A DNA stretch of 64,000 bases from Candidatus Melainabacteria bacterium (GCA_003258725.1 QHMG01000009.1:48903-112902); one strand, 5' to 3'; shown: positions 18,952 to 28,636, counted from the stretch's first letter. Notes: generated by a model from the sequence alone, not told the origin. Numbers and translations are program-made.

Positions 18952-19783
18952 GGTTATAGCAATTGCAGCGCCGACAGCAACAGGAAAAAGTAAGTTGGCG
19001 GTTGAACTAGCGCATAAGTACGATGGTGAAGTTGTTTCTGCTGACTCAAGACTTGTGTACAAAGGTTTTGAAATTGCTGTTGCAAAGCCAACATTGGAAG
19101 AAAGAGAGGGTATTCCTCATCACGTAATTGATGTGGTTGAGCCTGAAATTAATTACACAGTTGCTAACTTTTACGATGATGCAACAAAAGCGATTAATGA
19201 TATTTTAAATCGTGGAAAACTGCCAATTATTGCTGGCGGAACTGGATTATATTTTAGAATATTATTGGAGGGTTTTGATTTACCTCGAGTTGAACCAAAT
19301 CTAGAACTAAGAGAAGAACTTTCAACTTTAGAATTGGCGGATTTAGTCGAAATTTTGAGAAAATTAGACGAAAAAACATTAGAAAATATGATTACGCCAG
19401 AAAAGAGAAAAGTTATCAGAGCAATTGAAGTTTGTAAAGGGTTAGGTAAACCCATGTCAGAAGTTGCTTGTCAAAAAGAAGTTCCGTATAATGTGGAATG
19501 GATTGGAATAAACATGCCACGTGAAGAAATTTATGACAGAGTAAACAAGCGTGTGGATATTATGATTGAAAATGGTTTGATAAACGAGACGAAGGCTCTA
19601 CTTGCAAAACACGGACGTATTCCAAACTTTGTAAAAACAATTGGCTATCAAGAAATTTTGCAATACTTAGACGGTGAAATTGATTTAGATAGAGCGATTG
19701 AGCTTATAAAACAACACTCAAGAAACTATGCAAAGCGTCAGCTTACTTGGTTTAGACGTAACAAGGCTTTAGGAATTGATTAA
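18938..19783 (+). CDS. miaA: tRNA dimethylallyltransferase
   Basis: The protein has 281 residues. The P-loop is APTATGKSKLA, followed by VVSADSRLVYKGFEIAVAKPT, which binds the prenyl donor and A37. IIAGGTGLYF and TIGYQEILQYL...QLTWFRRN near the C-terminus complete the family pattern. It adds dimethylallyl to A37 of tRNAs reading UNN codons. The start is ATG 18938. A terminator follows at 19802. Confidence 0.95.
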   Translation: MKKSKVIAIAAPTATGKSKLAVELAHKYDGEVVSADSRLVYKGFEIAVAKPTLEEREGIPHHVIDVVEPEINYTVANFYDDATKAINDILNRGKLPIIAGGTGLYFRILLEGFDLPRVEPNLELREELSTLELADLVEILRKLDEKTLENMITPEKRKVIRAIEVCKGLGKPMSEVACQKEVPYNVEWIGINMPREEIYDRVNKRVDIMIENGLINETKALLAKHGRIPNFVKTIGYQEILQYLDGEIDLDRAIELIKQHSRNYAKRQLTWFRRNKALGID

Positions 19784-19801
19784 ATCTTTTGAAGATATTT
19801 T

Positions 19802-19835
19802 AAAGGCGATTTTGATGAAATCAAAATCGCCTTTT
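19802..19835. terminator. bidirectional terminator between miaA and rpsP
   Basis: AAAGGCGATTTTGAT / ATCAAAATCGCCTTT with a GAA loop is followed by T-runs. It lies between convergent genes. Confidence 0.85.
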
Positions 19836-19864
19836 TAAAAGAATTTATATTTTGAAACAGCAAA

Positions 19865-20248
19865 CTATGCTTCAACAGGAGTTTCTTCAGCTGGTGCTTC
19901 TGCAGCGGCAGCTGCTTCAGCTTCTGCTTGTTTTTTTGCTTCTTCTTCAGCTTGTTTTTTAGCTAAAGCTTTTTTAGATAATTTAACTGTTTCTGGTTTT
20001 TTGTAGTTTAATGAACCGTCATCGTTGCAGTTTTTAATTAAGTATGCAACAGTTTCAGTTGGTTGAGCGCCTTTAGATACCCAATTTAGAGCTTCTTGTT
20101 TGTTTAAAACCATAACTTTAGTTTTTGGGTTGTAGTGTCCTAATTCTTGAATAGGAGCGCCTTCACGTTTTGATGTTGAATTTGTAACTACGATTCTGTA
20201 AGCTGGGTTCTTTTTGCAGCCTAATCTTTTTAATCTGATTTTTAACAT
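19865..20248 (-). CDS. rpsP: 30S ribosomal protein S16
   Basis: The protein has 127 residues. The first 85 are a standard S16 (MLKIRLKRLGCKKNPAYRIVV, REGAPIQELGHYNPKT). A tail of about 40 residues rich in Lys, then Ala/Glu (EAAAAAEAPAEETPVEA) is an extension seen in some lineages. RBS AGAAGGAC sits before the ATG. It is a monocistronic gene with its own promoter. Confidence 0.96.
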   Translation of the reverse strand: MLKIRLKRLGCKKNPAYRIVVTNSTSKREGAPIQELGHYNPKTKVMVLNKQEALNWVSKGAQPTETVAYLIKNCNDDGSLNYKKPETVKLSKKALAKKQAEEEAKKQAEAEAAAAAEAPAEETPVEA

Positions 20249-20346
20249 TTTGTATTTTGTCCTTCTTAATTTTCTACTCGTAAGGGTCTAGCCGCTTGAC
20301 TCTTACTGAAATGAGTTTTAAGAGGAATAACTCACTTCATACTTTT

Positions 20347-20376
20347 ATTATAACCACAAAAATAAAATACAAGCAA
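20347..20376 (-). promoter_or_regulatory. promoter of rpsP
   Basis: On the minus strand, TTGCTT (20376-20371) and TATAAT (20352-20347) are 18 bases apart, giving a leader of about 90 bases. The leader has a GGGTCTAGCC-containing structured stretch near 20283-20293. Confidence 0.7.
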
Positions 20377-20443
20377 GATTATTAACGAAAGTTACAGTCT
20401 GTTAAAGATTTGCCCCATTTTTTATTATTGATAAGATATTAAT

Positions 20444-22456
20444 ATGGCAAAGATTTTATTGGTTTCAGATAGTAATGACAAAATTAAGCATTATGACGAG
20501 GTTTTAAGCAAATTTTCGCATGATTTTATGTTTGCGACTGACAATCAAATGTTTTTAGATGCTATTGAGGTTGAAGTTGCGAATATCATTATTCTTGATG
20601 CTTCTTCAAAATCAATTGACTTACCGCAACTATACAGAAAAATTAATTCTATAAAAGACAGCGTGATTACGATTGTTTTATTAAAAGATGATAAAATTCC
20701 GCCTGAATTGTTGAATATTTCAGATGCGTTTTTGACTGAACCTGTTGCGGATAATATTTTGCTATCTACAATAAACGTAAATTTGCGTAGAAAAGAATCT
20801 TTAGTTCGTTTGGCAACTTCAAATCAAAATCTTTCAAAAAGTTTGTATCAGTTAGATGTACTTTACAACTTAGGTTCACAACTTTCAGCAACTTTAGACA
20901 AAGAAAAACTTATAAACATTATGTTGGAAGGTTTAGACAAGGCTTTGGGCTTTTCAGTTGCCTGCGTTTTGACTTTTAAATCAAACAATGAACCTTTATT
21001 AATCATAAATTCAATCAACCAAATTTCGGACAGATTGTTAGAGGCGCTAAAACTTAGAGCCGTCTTGAATTACAAGTCTTTATTTGAAAACAAAGAAATG
21101 CCGTTTGAATTGAACATTGATGATTTAAAAACAATTAAATACGCTAAAAATCCAATTGACGATTATGATTTTTCAATTTTGCGTTATGACACAATGTTTG
21201 CGCAAATTAATTTGAGTGAAAACTTCTTCGGGTTTGTTGAAATTTACAGAGAAAATTCTTTTACAAACGAAGATGCTCAATGTTTCCATACGATTGCGCA
21301 ACAAGTTTCAATGCCGTTGAAGAATTCGTCTTATGTTCAAGAAATTCAAGAGAAGAACGCAAGATTGCACTACTTAGAACACATGAAATCTGAAATGATT
21401 TCGCTAGTTTCTCATGAATTAAGGACTCCAATTACACCGTTAAAAACCTCTTTGCAAATAATTTCAAGTGGTAGGGCTGGCGAAGTTACTCCAAATATGG
21501 CTAAATTTTTGGGAATGGCAAACAAAAATATTGAAAGTTTTTCAAAAATTATCAATGATTTGCTTGATATGTCTAAGATTGAAGCTGGTAAAATGGATTA
21601 CAAATTCACATCAACAAATGTTGAAAAACTTATTGAATTTGTAAAACTTCAACAAACTAATGTTGCCGAGTCAAAAGGTTTGAATTTGACAACTCATTTT
21701 GATGAAAAGTTTGTAACTGTATTTGCGGATTCATCAAGATTACAACAAGTTTTAAACAATTTATTATCAAATGCAATAAAATTTACTAATACAGGTGGAA
21801 CAATTGATATTAGTACAAAAGTTGTTGATGCTAGTGAAATACACGTGCCAGAATGTTTTGCAAATGAAGTTAAAAATTTGGAAGGCAAGTATCTTCAAGT
21901 TTGTGTCTCTGATGACGGAATTGGTATTGAAGAAGAAAACTTACCAAAGATTTTTGATCAATTCCAACAAGTGGAAAGCTCTTTATCACGTGAAGTTGGT
22001 GGCACAGGTTTAGGTTTACCGATTGTAAGAAAGATGTTAGACGCTCATAACGGTGCAATTTGGGCAGAAAGCGCAGTGAACGAAGGCTCTAAGTTCTATT
22101 TTGTCCTTCCTGTTTCAACAGACAAATCTAATTTCTGGATTTTACACAAGCAATTAATTCAACAAGCAAAAGTAAACAAAACAAAATTTGTAACTTTATC
22201 AATCAGCGCCACAGGTGATGTTATAGAAAATCTATTAAAAGAAGATAACTTAATAAATAGAACATATCTTAACAATTCGGTTATTGTTAATGAATACGGC
22301 AAAACAACGCTAACCATGGTAATTCCAGACGCTACGGCGTGTGTTGTTGACTTCTTAAAACGCAAGATTGATACCGTAGTGCTTAACGATAAAGCCCGTT
22401 ATGGTAAATGTGATATAATGTATTCATATACTACTTATCCAAAGGAGAAAGATTAA
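20444..22456 (+). CDS. hybrid-architecture histidine kinase (REC-like, GAF, HisKA, HATPase)
   Basis: The protein has 670 residues with no membrane segment, so it is cytoplasmic. Residues 1-110 look like a degenerate receiver domain (KILLVSDSNDKIKHYDE). Residues about 150-300 look like a GAF sensor. HisKA carries the phospho-acceptor His324 in LVSHELRTPITPLKTS. The ATP-binding N box is NNLLSNAIKFTN, with G boxes DDGIGI and GTGLGLPIV. About 125 C-terminal residues after the kinase domain are unassigned. The stop overlaps the ATG of the response regulator (TAATG), so they are co-translated. The signal is unknown. Confidence 0.88.
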   Translation: MAKILLVSDSNDKIKHYDEVLSKFSHDFMFATDNQMFLDAIEVEVANIIILDASSKSIDLPQLYRKINSIKDSVITIVLLKDDKIPPELLNISDAFLTEPVADNILLSTINVNLRRKESLVRLATSNQNLSKSLYQLDVLYNLGSQLSATLDKEKLINIMLEGLDKALGFSVACVLTFKSNNEPLLIINSINQISDRLLEALKLRAVLNYKSLFENKEMPFELNIDDLKTIKYAKNPIDDYDFSILRYDTMFAQINLSENFFGFVEIYRENSFTNEDAQCFHTIAQQVSMPLKNSSYVQEIQEKNARLHYLEHMKSEMISLVSHELRTPITPLKTSLQIISSGRAGEVTPNMAKFLGMANKNIESFSKIINDLLDMSKIEAGKMDYKFTSTNVEKLIEFVKLQQTNVAESKGLNLTTHFDEKFVTVFADSSRLQQVLNNLLSNAIKFTNTGGTIDISTKVVDASEIHVPECFANEVKNLEGKYLQVCVSDDGIGIEEENLPKIFDQFQQVESSLSREVGGTGLGLPIVRKMLDAHNGAIWAESAVNEGSKFYFVLPVSTDKSNFWILHKQLIQQAKVNKTKFVTLSISATGDVIENLLKEDNLINRTYLNNSVIVNEYGKTTLTMVIPDATACVVDFLKRKIDTVVLNDKARYGKCDIMYSYTTYPKEKD

Positions 22457-22833
22457 TGAAAAAAATATTACTTGTAGATGATGAACAAGATATTGTAGAA
22501 ACATTAAAATTCGTTCTTGAAGCGGAAGGCTACACTTGTTTCTGCGCATATAATGGTGAAGATGGACTGAAATTAGCTAAAGAAATTATTCCAGATTTAA
22601 TGGTTTTAGACGTAATGATGCCTAAAATTAATGGTTTCAAAATTAGTCGTTTATTAAAATATGATGCTAAATATAAAAATATTCCAATCATCATGTTAAC
22701 AGCACGTTCTCAAGATTCTGACAAACAAATCGGTGAAGAAACAGGTGCTGATGTTTATATTACAAAACCATTCGATTTAGATGATGTAGTTTCAACAGTT
22801 GCAAAATTATTAAAAGAAAAAGAAAATAATTAA
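22456..22833 (+). CDS. single-domain response regulator (CheY-like)
   Basis: This 125-residue protein is a receiver domain only. Acidic pocket residues lie in LLVDDEQD, the phospho-acceptor is Asp52 in LMVLDVMMPKING, and the switch residues are Thr in IIMLTARS and Lys in YITKPF. It has no DNA-binding output, so it acts through protein contacts. It sits between the kinase gene (1-base overlap) and the degenerate PilB-like gene (2-base gap), which suggests that the PilB-like protein or the pilus machine could be its target. Confidence 0.93.
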   Translation: MKKILLVDDEQDIVETLKFVLEAEGYTCFCAYNGEDGLKLAKEIIPDLMVLDVMMPKINGFKISRLLKYDAKYKNIPIIMLTARSQDSDKQIGEETGADVYITKPFDLDDVVSTVAKLLKEKENN

Positions 22834-22835
22834 TT

Positions 22836-24224
22836 ATGATGATGATGAATGAAGCAGTTACAAACAAAACTTTAGAAAAGATTAAATACGACCTTGTGAG
22901 AGAAGGTCTTGTTGAATATGAAATTATTGAAAAAGCACAAGAATTGGCAACTGCCCAAAATATTAGTATTGGGCAGGCGCTAATTAACTTGAACATTTTG
23001 TCCGAAGAAACTCTTTTAAAGTTTATGGAGTCGAAATTACATATTCCAAACGTAAATTTAGAGGATTACACTCTAGACAAAAATTGTTTGCAATATATCA
23101 ATATTGTTGATGCTCGTAAATACAAAATTATTCCATTATTCAAAATAGAAGATGTTTTAACAGTTGCTATGGCAGACCCTTGGGATTTGTTTGCTATTGA
23201 CAAAATTATGGAAAAAGCTGAATGTTCAATAGACCCTGTAATTTCATCTGAAGCAAGTATTTTAAAGAAAATTGATGAGTATTATAAAACTCCAAATACT
23301 GTTGGTGAAATTTATACAGAAGCTCAAGAGACAGGTTACGATTGGCATGAAGAATTACACAATGATGATTTATCTGACGAGCATATTCAAAAAATTATTC
23401 GTGCAATCTTGAAACAAGCTATTCTTGAGGATAAGCATGAGGTTTATTTTGCATATAGTGATAGAGGTTTAGATATTTCCTTCAAACAAAAAGGTACTGT
23501 TTATGAAAAAGGATTTATTCCGTCAGTTCTTGCATCATCATTTGTTGCAAAATTAAAAGTTCTATCAAACCTAGACCCAGCAGTTAGTGAAATTCCACAA
23601 CTTGGTAAATTGTGCTTCAAGGTTGATGAAATGACTCTTGTTGCAAGTATTTCTTCTTTCCCAACAGTTATGGGCGAGAGAATTGCACTTAAAATTTATA
23701 AACCTCCAAAACCAATCAGTACAATTATTAAAGATGAGGCAAAGGTTCAATTTGTCAAAAATTCTCTTGATAAAGCTGGCATTGTTCTTGTTTGCGGTGC
23801 GCCTTTATCAGGCAAAACTCACGTAATTTATTCATTGTTGAATGAAATTTCTGATACAAAGAAAAACATTATGACAATCGAGTCAATTACAAAATATGAT
23901 TTGCCAAAAATTAATCAATGCGAACTTAACGAAGGCGTAGGTTTTAATCTAGATAAGGCTTTGAGATTTATTGAATTTCAATCTCCAGACATTATCTATT
24001 TTGAAGGTATGATGTCTAAATTTGATTATCTTTCAAGTTTGGTTTTCAGCAACAAAACTGTAATTACTGAATTTATGGCGGAAAATATGTCAGATTTACG
24101 TGAAAAAATGGCATATTCAGAAGTTGAAACCTTCAAATCTTTAGTATCTTGTTTAATATTTATTCATTCTAAAGATAGTGTGGAAGTTTTTGACAGAACA
24201 ACTATTCAAAAGTATTTAGCGTAA
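22836..24224 (+). CDS. degenerate PilB/GspE-like ATPase with MshEN domain
   Basis: The protein has 462 residues. Residues 10-140 are a MshEN-type domain (EKAQELATAQNISIGQALINLNILSEETLLKFME). The C-terminal half follows the GspE ATPase layout. Walker A is retained as CGAPLSGKTH near 320-328. The Walker B block is replaced by IIYFEGMMSKFDY instead of the usual VGEIRD-type sequence, and the tetracysteine zinc site is missing. It is thus a probable non-hydrolysing relative. MshEN domains can bind c-di-GMP. Four tandem ATG codons occur at 22836-22847. It is the third gene of an operon with the kinase and regulator. Confidence 0.8.
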   Translation: MMMMNEAVTNKTLEKIKYDLVREGLVEYEIIEKAQELATAQNISIGQALINLNILSEETLLKFMESKLHIPNVNLEDYTLDKNCLQYINIVDARKYKIIPLFKIEDVLTVAMADPWDLFAIDKIMEKAECSIDPVISSEASILKKIDEYYKTPNTVGEIYTEAQETGYDWHEELHNDDLSDEHIQKIIRAILKQAILEDKHEVYFAYSDRGLDISFKQKGTVYEKGFIPSVLASSFVAKLKVLSNLDPAVSEIPQLGKLCFKVDEMTLVASISSFPTVMGERIALKIYKPPKPISTIIKDEAKVQFVKNSLDKAGIVLVCGAPLSGKTHVIYSLLNEISDTKKNIMTIESITKYDLPKINQCELNEGVGFNLDKALRFIEFQSPDIIYFEGMMSKFDYLSSLVFSNKTVITEFMAENMSDLREKMAYSEVETFKSLVSCLIFIHSKDSVEVFDRTTIQKYLA

Positions 24225-24293
24225 TTTAAAGTGATAAATGCAATGTGTTATTCTGAACTTGTTTCAAAATGGCATTGAAAAGTAAAAATTGAA

Positions 24294-24312
24294 GGTCAGG
24301 CATTGCCTGACC
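24294..24312. terminator. bidirectional terminator
   Basis: GGTCAGG / CCTGACC has a 5-base loop, with T-rich sequence on both outgoing strands. It lies between convergent genes. Confidence 0.7.
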
Positions 24313-24326
24313 TACAATTTTATTGC

Positions 24327-25286
24327 TTAATCCTCTAAAAAACTATGAAATAAATATGTTTTTTCGTTACTTCTTATTTTGTTTATAGCCAAATCTTCTA
24401 ACTGCCTAATTCGTTCTTTTGAAAATCCTAATATTTTACCTAATTCTTCAAGTGTCTTTGGTCTAGTACCTTCAAGTCCAAAACGGTGAATTAAAATTTG
24501 TCGTTCCCGTTCCTCAAGTTGTCGCATTAAAAAAGGCATACAATCTTTTAGATTTACACTCTGAGCCTGTTCTTCGGGTGCTTTATAGCTTAAATCTGCA
24601 ATATAATCTTGAACATTTAAGTCGTCAGTTACTGGTGTATCAAGGCTTATTGGCTCTTTCATTATTGCTCTTTTTATACTTTGAACTCTTTTAATACTTA
24701 TTTCCATTCTTTCAGCTATTTCTTTTTCACTTGGTTCACGATTTAGTTCAAAAGTTAAATCAAGTACTGCTTTCTTATATTTTCTAATTTTGTCGGTCAT
24801 GTGTACTGGGATTCTTATTGAACGTGAGTAGTTTGAAATAGCTCTTATAATTGTTTGTTTTATCCACCAAGTTGCGTAAGTTGAAAACTTAAAGGCTTTT
24901 GTATAATCAAATTTTTCAGCTGCTCTAATAAGTCCTATTGAACCTTCTTGAACCAAATCCATAAACAAAACGCCTTGTCCTACATATCTTTTAGCAATAC
25001 TAATTACAAGTCGTAAGTTTGCCTGTACAAGCTTTTTCTTGGCTTTTAATGCGTCTTGTGGAGCTCCCTCTTTTATATTTTTTCCTAAAAACAATTCGTC
25101 TTTTGAACTTAACAGTTTAGTTTTGCCTATATCTTTTAAATACATTTGAAGCAAATCATCTTCTTTTGCAATGCAACTGAAAGTTTTTGGTTCTTCCTCT
25201 AAAGTTTCATCTTCTGTAGCTCTAAAATCAAAATCATCCCATTTTTCGTCAATTAAAACAGCACTACAACTCTTTAAATTACTCAT
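24327..25286 (-). CDS. group 2/3 RNA polymerase sigma factor (RpoD-like)
   Basis: The protein has about 319 residues. It carries region 1.2 ([18 protein letters not shown]) and region 2 ([20 protein letters not shown], then [19 protein letters not shown], the core -10 binding helix). It also carries region 3 ([16 protein letters not shown]) and region 4 ([15 protein letters not shown], then [20 protein letters not shown]). It lacks the long acidic N-terminal region 1.1 of a housekeeping factor. I take ATG 25286 as the start. A TTG at 25295 would add three residues. It resembles cyanobacterial group 2 factors such as SigB/SigC. Confidence 0.88.
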   Translation of the reverse strand: MSNLKSCSAVLIDEKWDDFDFRATEDETLEEEPKTFSCIAKEDDLLQMYLKDIGKTKLLSSKDELFLGKNIKEGAPQDALKAKKKLVQANLRLVISIAKRYVGQGVLFMDLVQEGSIGLIRAAEKFDYTKAFKFSTYATWWIKQTIIRAISNYSRSIRIPVHMTDKIRKYKKAVLDLTFELNREPSEKEIAERMEISIKRVQSIKRAIMKEPISLDTPVTDDLNVQDYIADLSYKAPEEQAQSVNLKDCMPFLMRQLEERERQILIHRFGLEGTRPKTLEELGKILGFSKERIRQLEDLAINKIRSNEKTYLFHSFLED

Positions 25287-25386
25287 ACTCCACAAATCCT
25301 TATTAATTCATCTACAATTTTTTAGACGTAGGTTTTATGAATTTGTTTCTGAGAAAATATGGGGGTAACAGAATATCAAAAGTTAC

Positions 25387-25917
25387 TTATCTATCATAGC
25401 GTGGAGGAGGCGTTTTTACCTCATTAATTTGGGCTATAATGCTTGATGGGAAGGTATTAATATACCAATTCATTCTATCCACAGCATCGTTATAGTAAAG
25501 TAATTTTTCGTTTTGTGCTTCTTCTAATATTGCCAATTGTCTAAGTTGAGCTTGCAAACCTGCATTTGTTTTCAAATCTTTGTAGCGATTTACTGCTTGT
25601 ACAATTAACTCAACTTGTTTATCATATTTTTTTTGTACTTCATAACGCTTATCAGCATTGTCAATTCTAGGTTTTAGTTTGTTCAACTCGTATCTGATAG
25701 CATAAGCATCATTTACAAGGTGTTGGTCTTTGTCCATAAATTCTTTTGCATAGCCTAAAATATCAAGAATAACAGCATTTTTCTTGATGATAATGGCATC
25801 GACTCCAGCTAAACCTCTTAGCAGATTATCCTTGTATTTGTCTAAATCTAGCGCAAGTTTAATTACATAAATTATGTATAATAATATACCTACAATAATT
25901 ATCCAAGCTATTGTCAT
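25387..25917 (-). CDS. LemA-family membrane protein
   Basis: The protein has 176 residues. One N-terminal membrane helix (residues 3-22) is followed by long helices with the LemA pattern: ANAVILDILGYAKEF, YEVQKKYDKQVELIVQAVNRY and the terminal YYNDAVDRMNWYINTFPSSIIA. LemA proteins form helical bundles at membranes and their function is unclear. It lies 3 bases from the LCP gene and the two are probably co-transcribed. Confidence 0.75.
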   Translation of the reverse strand: MTIAWIIIVGILLYIIYVIKLALDLDKYKDNLLRGLAGVDAIIIKKNAVILDILGYAKEFMDKDQHLVNDAYAIRYELNKLKPRIDNADKRYEVQKKYDKQVELIVQAVNRYKDLKTNAGLQAQLRQLAILEEAQNEKLLYYNDAVDRMNWYINTFPSSIIAQINEVKTPPPRYDR

Positions 25918-25920
25918 TTA

Positions 25921-27273
25921 TTACTCCCCTGCAAGATAAATAGTTATGTCACTGCTTGTGCAGTATGTTCTATCCGGATTATAAACGAATTGCATCTTGT
26001 TTAATTGAGGAGCTTTTCTCTTTAAACTTGCAAAAAATTCGTTTGAAACAGAAGGTTCGTGCGCAATGAATTGTGAGTGTGGCAAACTTGCTGGACCAAA
26101 GCAGTTTACGTTATAACCTAATTCTTCAACCACAGCCTTAACGCTTTCCGCAGTTTCTTTACTTGCTCTTGTGTATTTAATTCCAATATTATATGACTCT
26201 GATGATGGAGAAACTCTGTCACGGTAAATCATTCTATTTACCATTTCTTGAGTTTTTTCTGGATCTAAAATCCAATAACTGATGTAACCGTGTTTGTTTG
26301 GTGCACCTGGAAGTGTTGCAAATTCAATTTTGTTTATATCAAAACCTTTTGACATTGCTGCGTACTGCGAAATTTCGTAGAAAGACATATCAGTCTTAAC
26401 GTAAGTTGCAATAACATTCAAAATATCAGGGATTTTAGCAATTGTTTGCGGGGTTTGTAATTTTTCTAACAAACCCTTCAAGAACCATTGTTGGCGTTGA
26501 GTTCTTCCGATATCGCCTAAACCGTCATGTCTGAAACGTAAGTAACCAACTGCGTTTTGTCCGTCTAAGATGTTCAAACCTTTTGACAAGTTTACGTGTA
26601 AATTACCTGCATAATCGTGATAATACATATTCTTTTCAACATAGATTGGAATACCGCCGATAGCATCGACAATTCTTCTTACGGCTTCATCGTGAACTAA
26701 GATGTAATGGTCTATTTTTACTCCTAAGGTTCTTTCAATAGTGGCTTTTGTCATTTCAATACCGCCAATTGCGTGAGCAGAATTGATTTTTTGGATTCCG
26801 TAATCTCCAGGAAGATATACTTTACTGTCACGAGGAATTGAAATTGCGTTTATTGATTTCGTTTTAGGGTCAATATTTAATAAAATAATTGTGTCTGTTC
26901 TAGCGCCAGCCCAAGGGTTTGTCGGTGAACTGTTTGCGTCAACACCACATAACAAAATGTTTTGACGTCTTTGAGCAAATGGCATTGTGAAGTTTACGTG
27001 TTGTTTGTTTTTAACGTCTAATGGCAAGCTCAACAACATTTTTGTTACAAAAGAGTCCTCGCCAAAGGTTTCTGTAATTATTTCCTTATTTTCTTGAGCA
27101 ATTAAAAGCACTAAGATAATTGCACAAAATACAATTACTATGCCAAACAATGTTCTTGCAAAGCCCGACGTATCCTCTTTTTCCGCTTTTAAGTGTTTTA
27201 AAAATAAGCTATATTCTTCGTTTAAATCTTTTTCTTCTTTTTCTAATTTTTGATCTATATCTGATTTCGACAT
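25921..27273 (-). CDS. LytR-CpsA-Psr (LCP) family glycopolymer transferase
   Basis: The protein has 450 residues. The N-terminal cytoplasmic tail is followed by a membrane helix at about 42-62. The LCP catalytic domain is at about 100-310, with GARTDTIILLNID (Arg and Asp contact the pyrophosphate), ISIPRDSKVYL and YLRFRHDGLGDIGRTQRQQ. Residues about 355-448 form a LytR_C domain. These enzymes attach lipid-linked glycopolymers to peptidoglycan or proteins. Their presence in a diderm is typical of cyanobacteria-related lineages. Confidence 0.9.
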   Translation of the reverse strand: MSKSDIDQKLEKEEKDLNEEYSLFLKHLKAEKEDTSGFARTLFGIVIVFCAIILVLLIAQENKEIITETFGEDSFVTKMLLSLPLDVKNKQHVNFTMPFAQRRQNILLCGVDANSSPTNPWAGARTDTIILLNIDPKTKSINAISIPRDSKVYLPGDYGIQKINSAHAIGGIEMTKATIERTLGVKIDHYILVHDEAVRRIVDAIGGIPIYVEKNMYYHDYAGNLHVNLSKGLNILDGQNAVGYLRFRHDGLGDIGRTQRQQWFLKGLLEKLQTPQTIAKIPDILNVIATYVKTDMSFYEISQYAAMSKGFDINKIEFATLPGAPNKHGYISYWILDPEKTQEMVNRMIYRDRVSPSSESYNIGIKYTRASKETAESVKAVVEELGYNVNCFGPASLPHSQFIAHEPSVSNEFFASLKRKAPQLNKMQFVYNPDRTYCTSSDITIYLAGE

Positions 27274-27370
27274 TATATTTACACTTTTCTAATACTTATA
27301 TCCCGTTTATAAACATTATATTTTAACAGGGCTGTAAAATCAATTAATGTTAACTAGAGTTAAGTAAATT

Positions 27371-28165
27371 TTACTTAACTTCTTTTTGATAAGCCCAAGC
27401 CGAATGATTATGTATACTTTCCATAGCTTCACATTCAACTTCAAATTCGTTTACTATGTCATTTTTGCGCAAATCTAAAACTACATCTCGCAAGATATCT
27501 TCTACAAATTTTGGATTGTCATAAGCTTTTTCGGTTACAAATTTTTCGTCTTCACGTTTTAAAAGTGGGTAAATTGAACTAGAGGAATGGCTTTCAATCA
27601 TTTCAATAAGATCCTCTATCCAAATATGTTCGTTTCTGTTGTAAGAAACTTTTACTCCGATAATGGCTCTTTGATTGTGTGCCCCGTAGTCGGCAATTTC
27701 TTTTGAACAAGGACAAAGCGTTGTTACAGGAACTTTTACTCCCAAAATGAACTTATAATGCTCATTTTCTGTGTTATAATCCTCTAAAATGCTGTTAAAA
27801 GAACATTCATAGCTCATCGTAGATGTTAATCCAGAAACAGGTGCGAATTTGTTTATAAAATATTTGAAGGTAAATTCTAATTCTCCGCTTTTTGCGTCTA
27901 ATTTTTCAACAATTGCCGAGATACAATCTTTCAAATCCGAACCAAGCATGTCTTTGTTTTGCCACTCTGTAAGCACTTCAACAAAACGTGACATGTGAGT
28001 GCCTTTGTAATGTTTTGGCAAGGAAACAGCAACACGAGCTTTCGCATTAACAACTTGATTTGAGCTATTTTTACGTCTAATGTTTAGCGGAACTTCAAAA
28101 TCTTTGATTCCGACTTTTTGAATATCAATTCCCCTAGAATCGTATTCTTTTTGTATATCTTTCAT
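27371..28165 (-). CDS. folE2: GTP cyclohydrolase IB (FolE2/MptA family)
   Basis: The protein has 264 residues. FolE2 motifs include DIQKVGIKDFEVPL, MSRFVEVL near 85 and VPVTTLCPCSKEI near 150 with the metal-binding Cys. HNQRAIIGVKV and a conserved C-terminal EVECEAMESIHNHSAW complete the pattern. It makes 7,8-dihydroneopterin triphosphate for folate and queuosine, with flexible metal use instead of strict Zn. It ends in a small inverted repeat (AGTTAAGTAAA, 27358-27381). It is 6 bases downstream of the repeat protein gene. Folate use matches trmFO and folP in this window. Confidence 0.93.
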   Translation of the reverse strand: MKDIQKEYDSRGIDIQKVGIKDFEVPLNIRRKNSSNQVVNAKARVAVSLPKHYKGTHMSRFVEVLTEWQNKDMLGSDLKDCISAIVEKLDAKSGELEFTFKYFINKFAPVSGLTSTMSYECSFNSILEDYNTENEHYKFILGVKVPVTTLCPCSKEIADYGAHNQRAIIGVKVSYNRNEHIWIEDLIEMIESHSSSSIYPLLKREDEKFVTEKAYDNPKFVEDILRDVVLDLRKNDIVNEFEVECEAMESIHNHSAWAYQKEVK

Positions 28166-28171
28166 TGTGGT

Positions 28172-28516
28172 TTATTCTTTAATCAATTCCATACCGCCGT
28201 CGTTGTTTTCAAGGGCAGTTAAAAGTTTTAAAGCAGCTTCTTTTTGAGTTTTTTTAGGTGCAACACGCAATAATTCAATCGCCTTCATAACAATTGGATC
28301 GTTGTCATACCAACGTTTACCTTTGCCATGATATTCAGACATGATGTCATAAACTTTTTCAATAACATCAGCTGCAACTTGTTCTTGCATTTGAATAATA
28401 AACTCAGCAGCTGCATCTCTTTTATCCCCAGGAGCAAGTCTTAATAGTTCTAATGCCTCTTTTAAAACAGGGTCTTTATCATACCAACGGCGTTGTAGTG
28501 GTTTGTTTGCTTCCAT
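28172..28516 (-). CDS. two-repeat WYDxDP protein of unknown function
   Basis: The protein has 114 residues and consists of two copies of a segment of about 40 residues. The first has RRWYDKDP at 9-16 and LLRLAPGDKRDAA at 24-36. The second has KRWYDNDP at 67-74 and LLRVAPKKTQKEA at 82-94. Both are followed by an amphipathic helix. It has no signal peptide. I cannot assign a known domain. The gene precedes folE2 by 6 bases and both are transcribed leftward, away from aroQ. Confidence 0.75.
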   Translation of the reverse strand: MEANKPLQRRWYDKDPVLKEALELLRLAPGDKRDAAAEFIIQMQEQVAADVIEKVYDIMSEYHGKGKRWYDNDPIVMKAIELLRVAPKKTQKEAALKLLTALENNDGGMELIKE

Positions 28517-28603
28517 TTATACCTCTAATTTTTCCTTTATCTATAATATATATACCACAAATGTTTAAATTAATCACACAAAATTAAAAAAACATGTTTT
28601 TTT

Positions 28604-28609
28604 GTTATA
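28604..28609 (+). promoter_or_regulatory. extended -10 of the aroQ promoter
   Basis: TG-T-TATAAT ends 27 bases before the aroQ ATG, with the ribosome site AAAGGAT between. No good -35 is visible. Confidence 0.6.
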
Positions 28610-28636
28610 ATTGAGTTACAAAGAAAGGATAAAATT

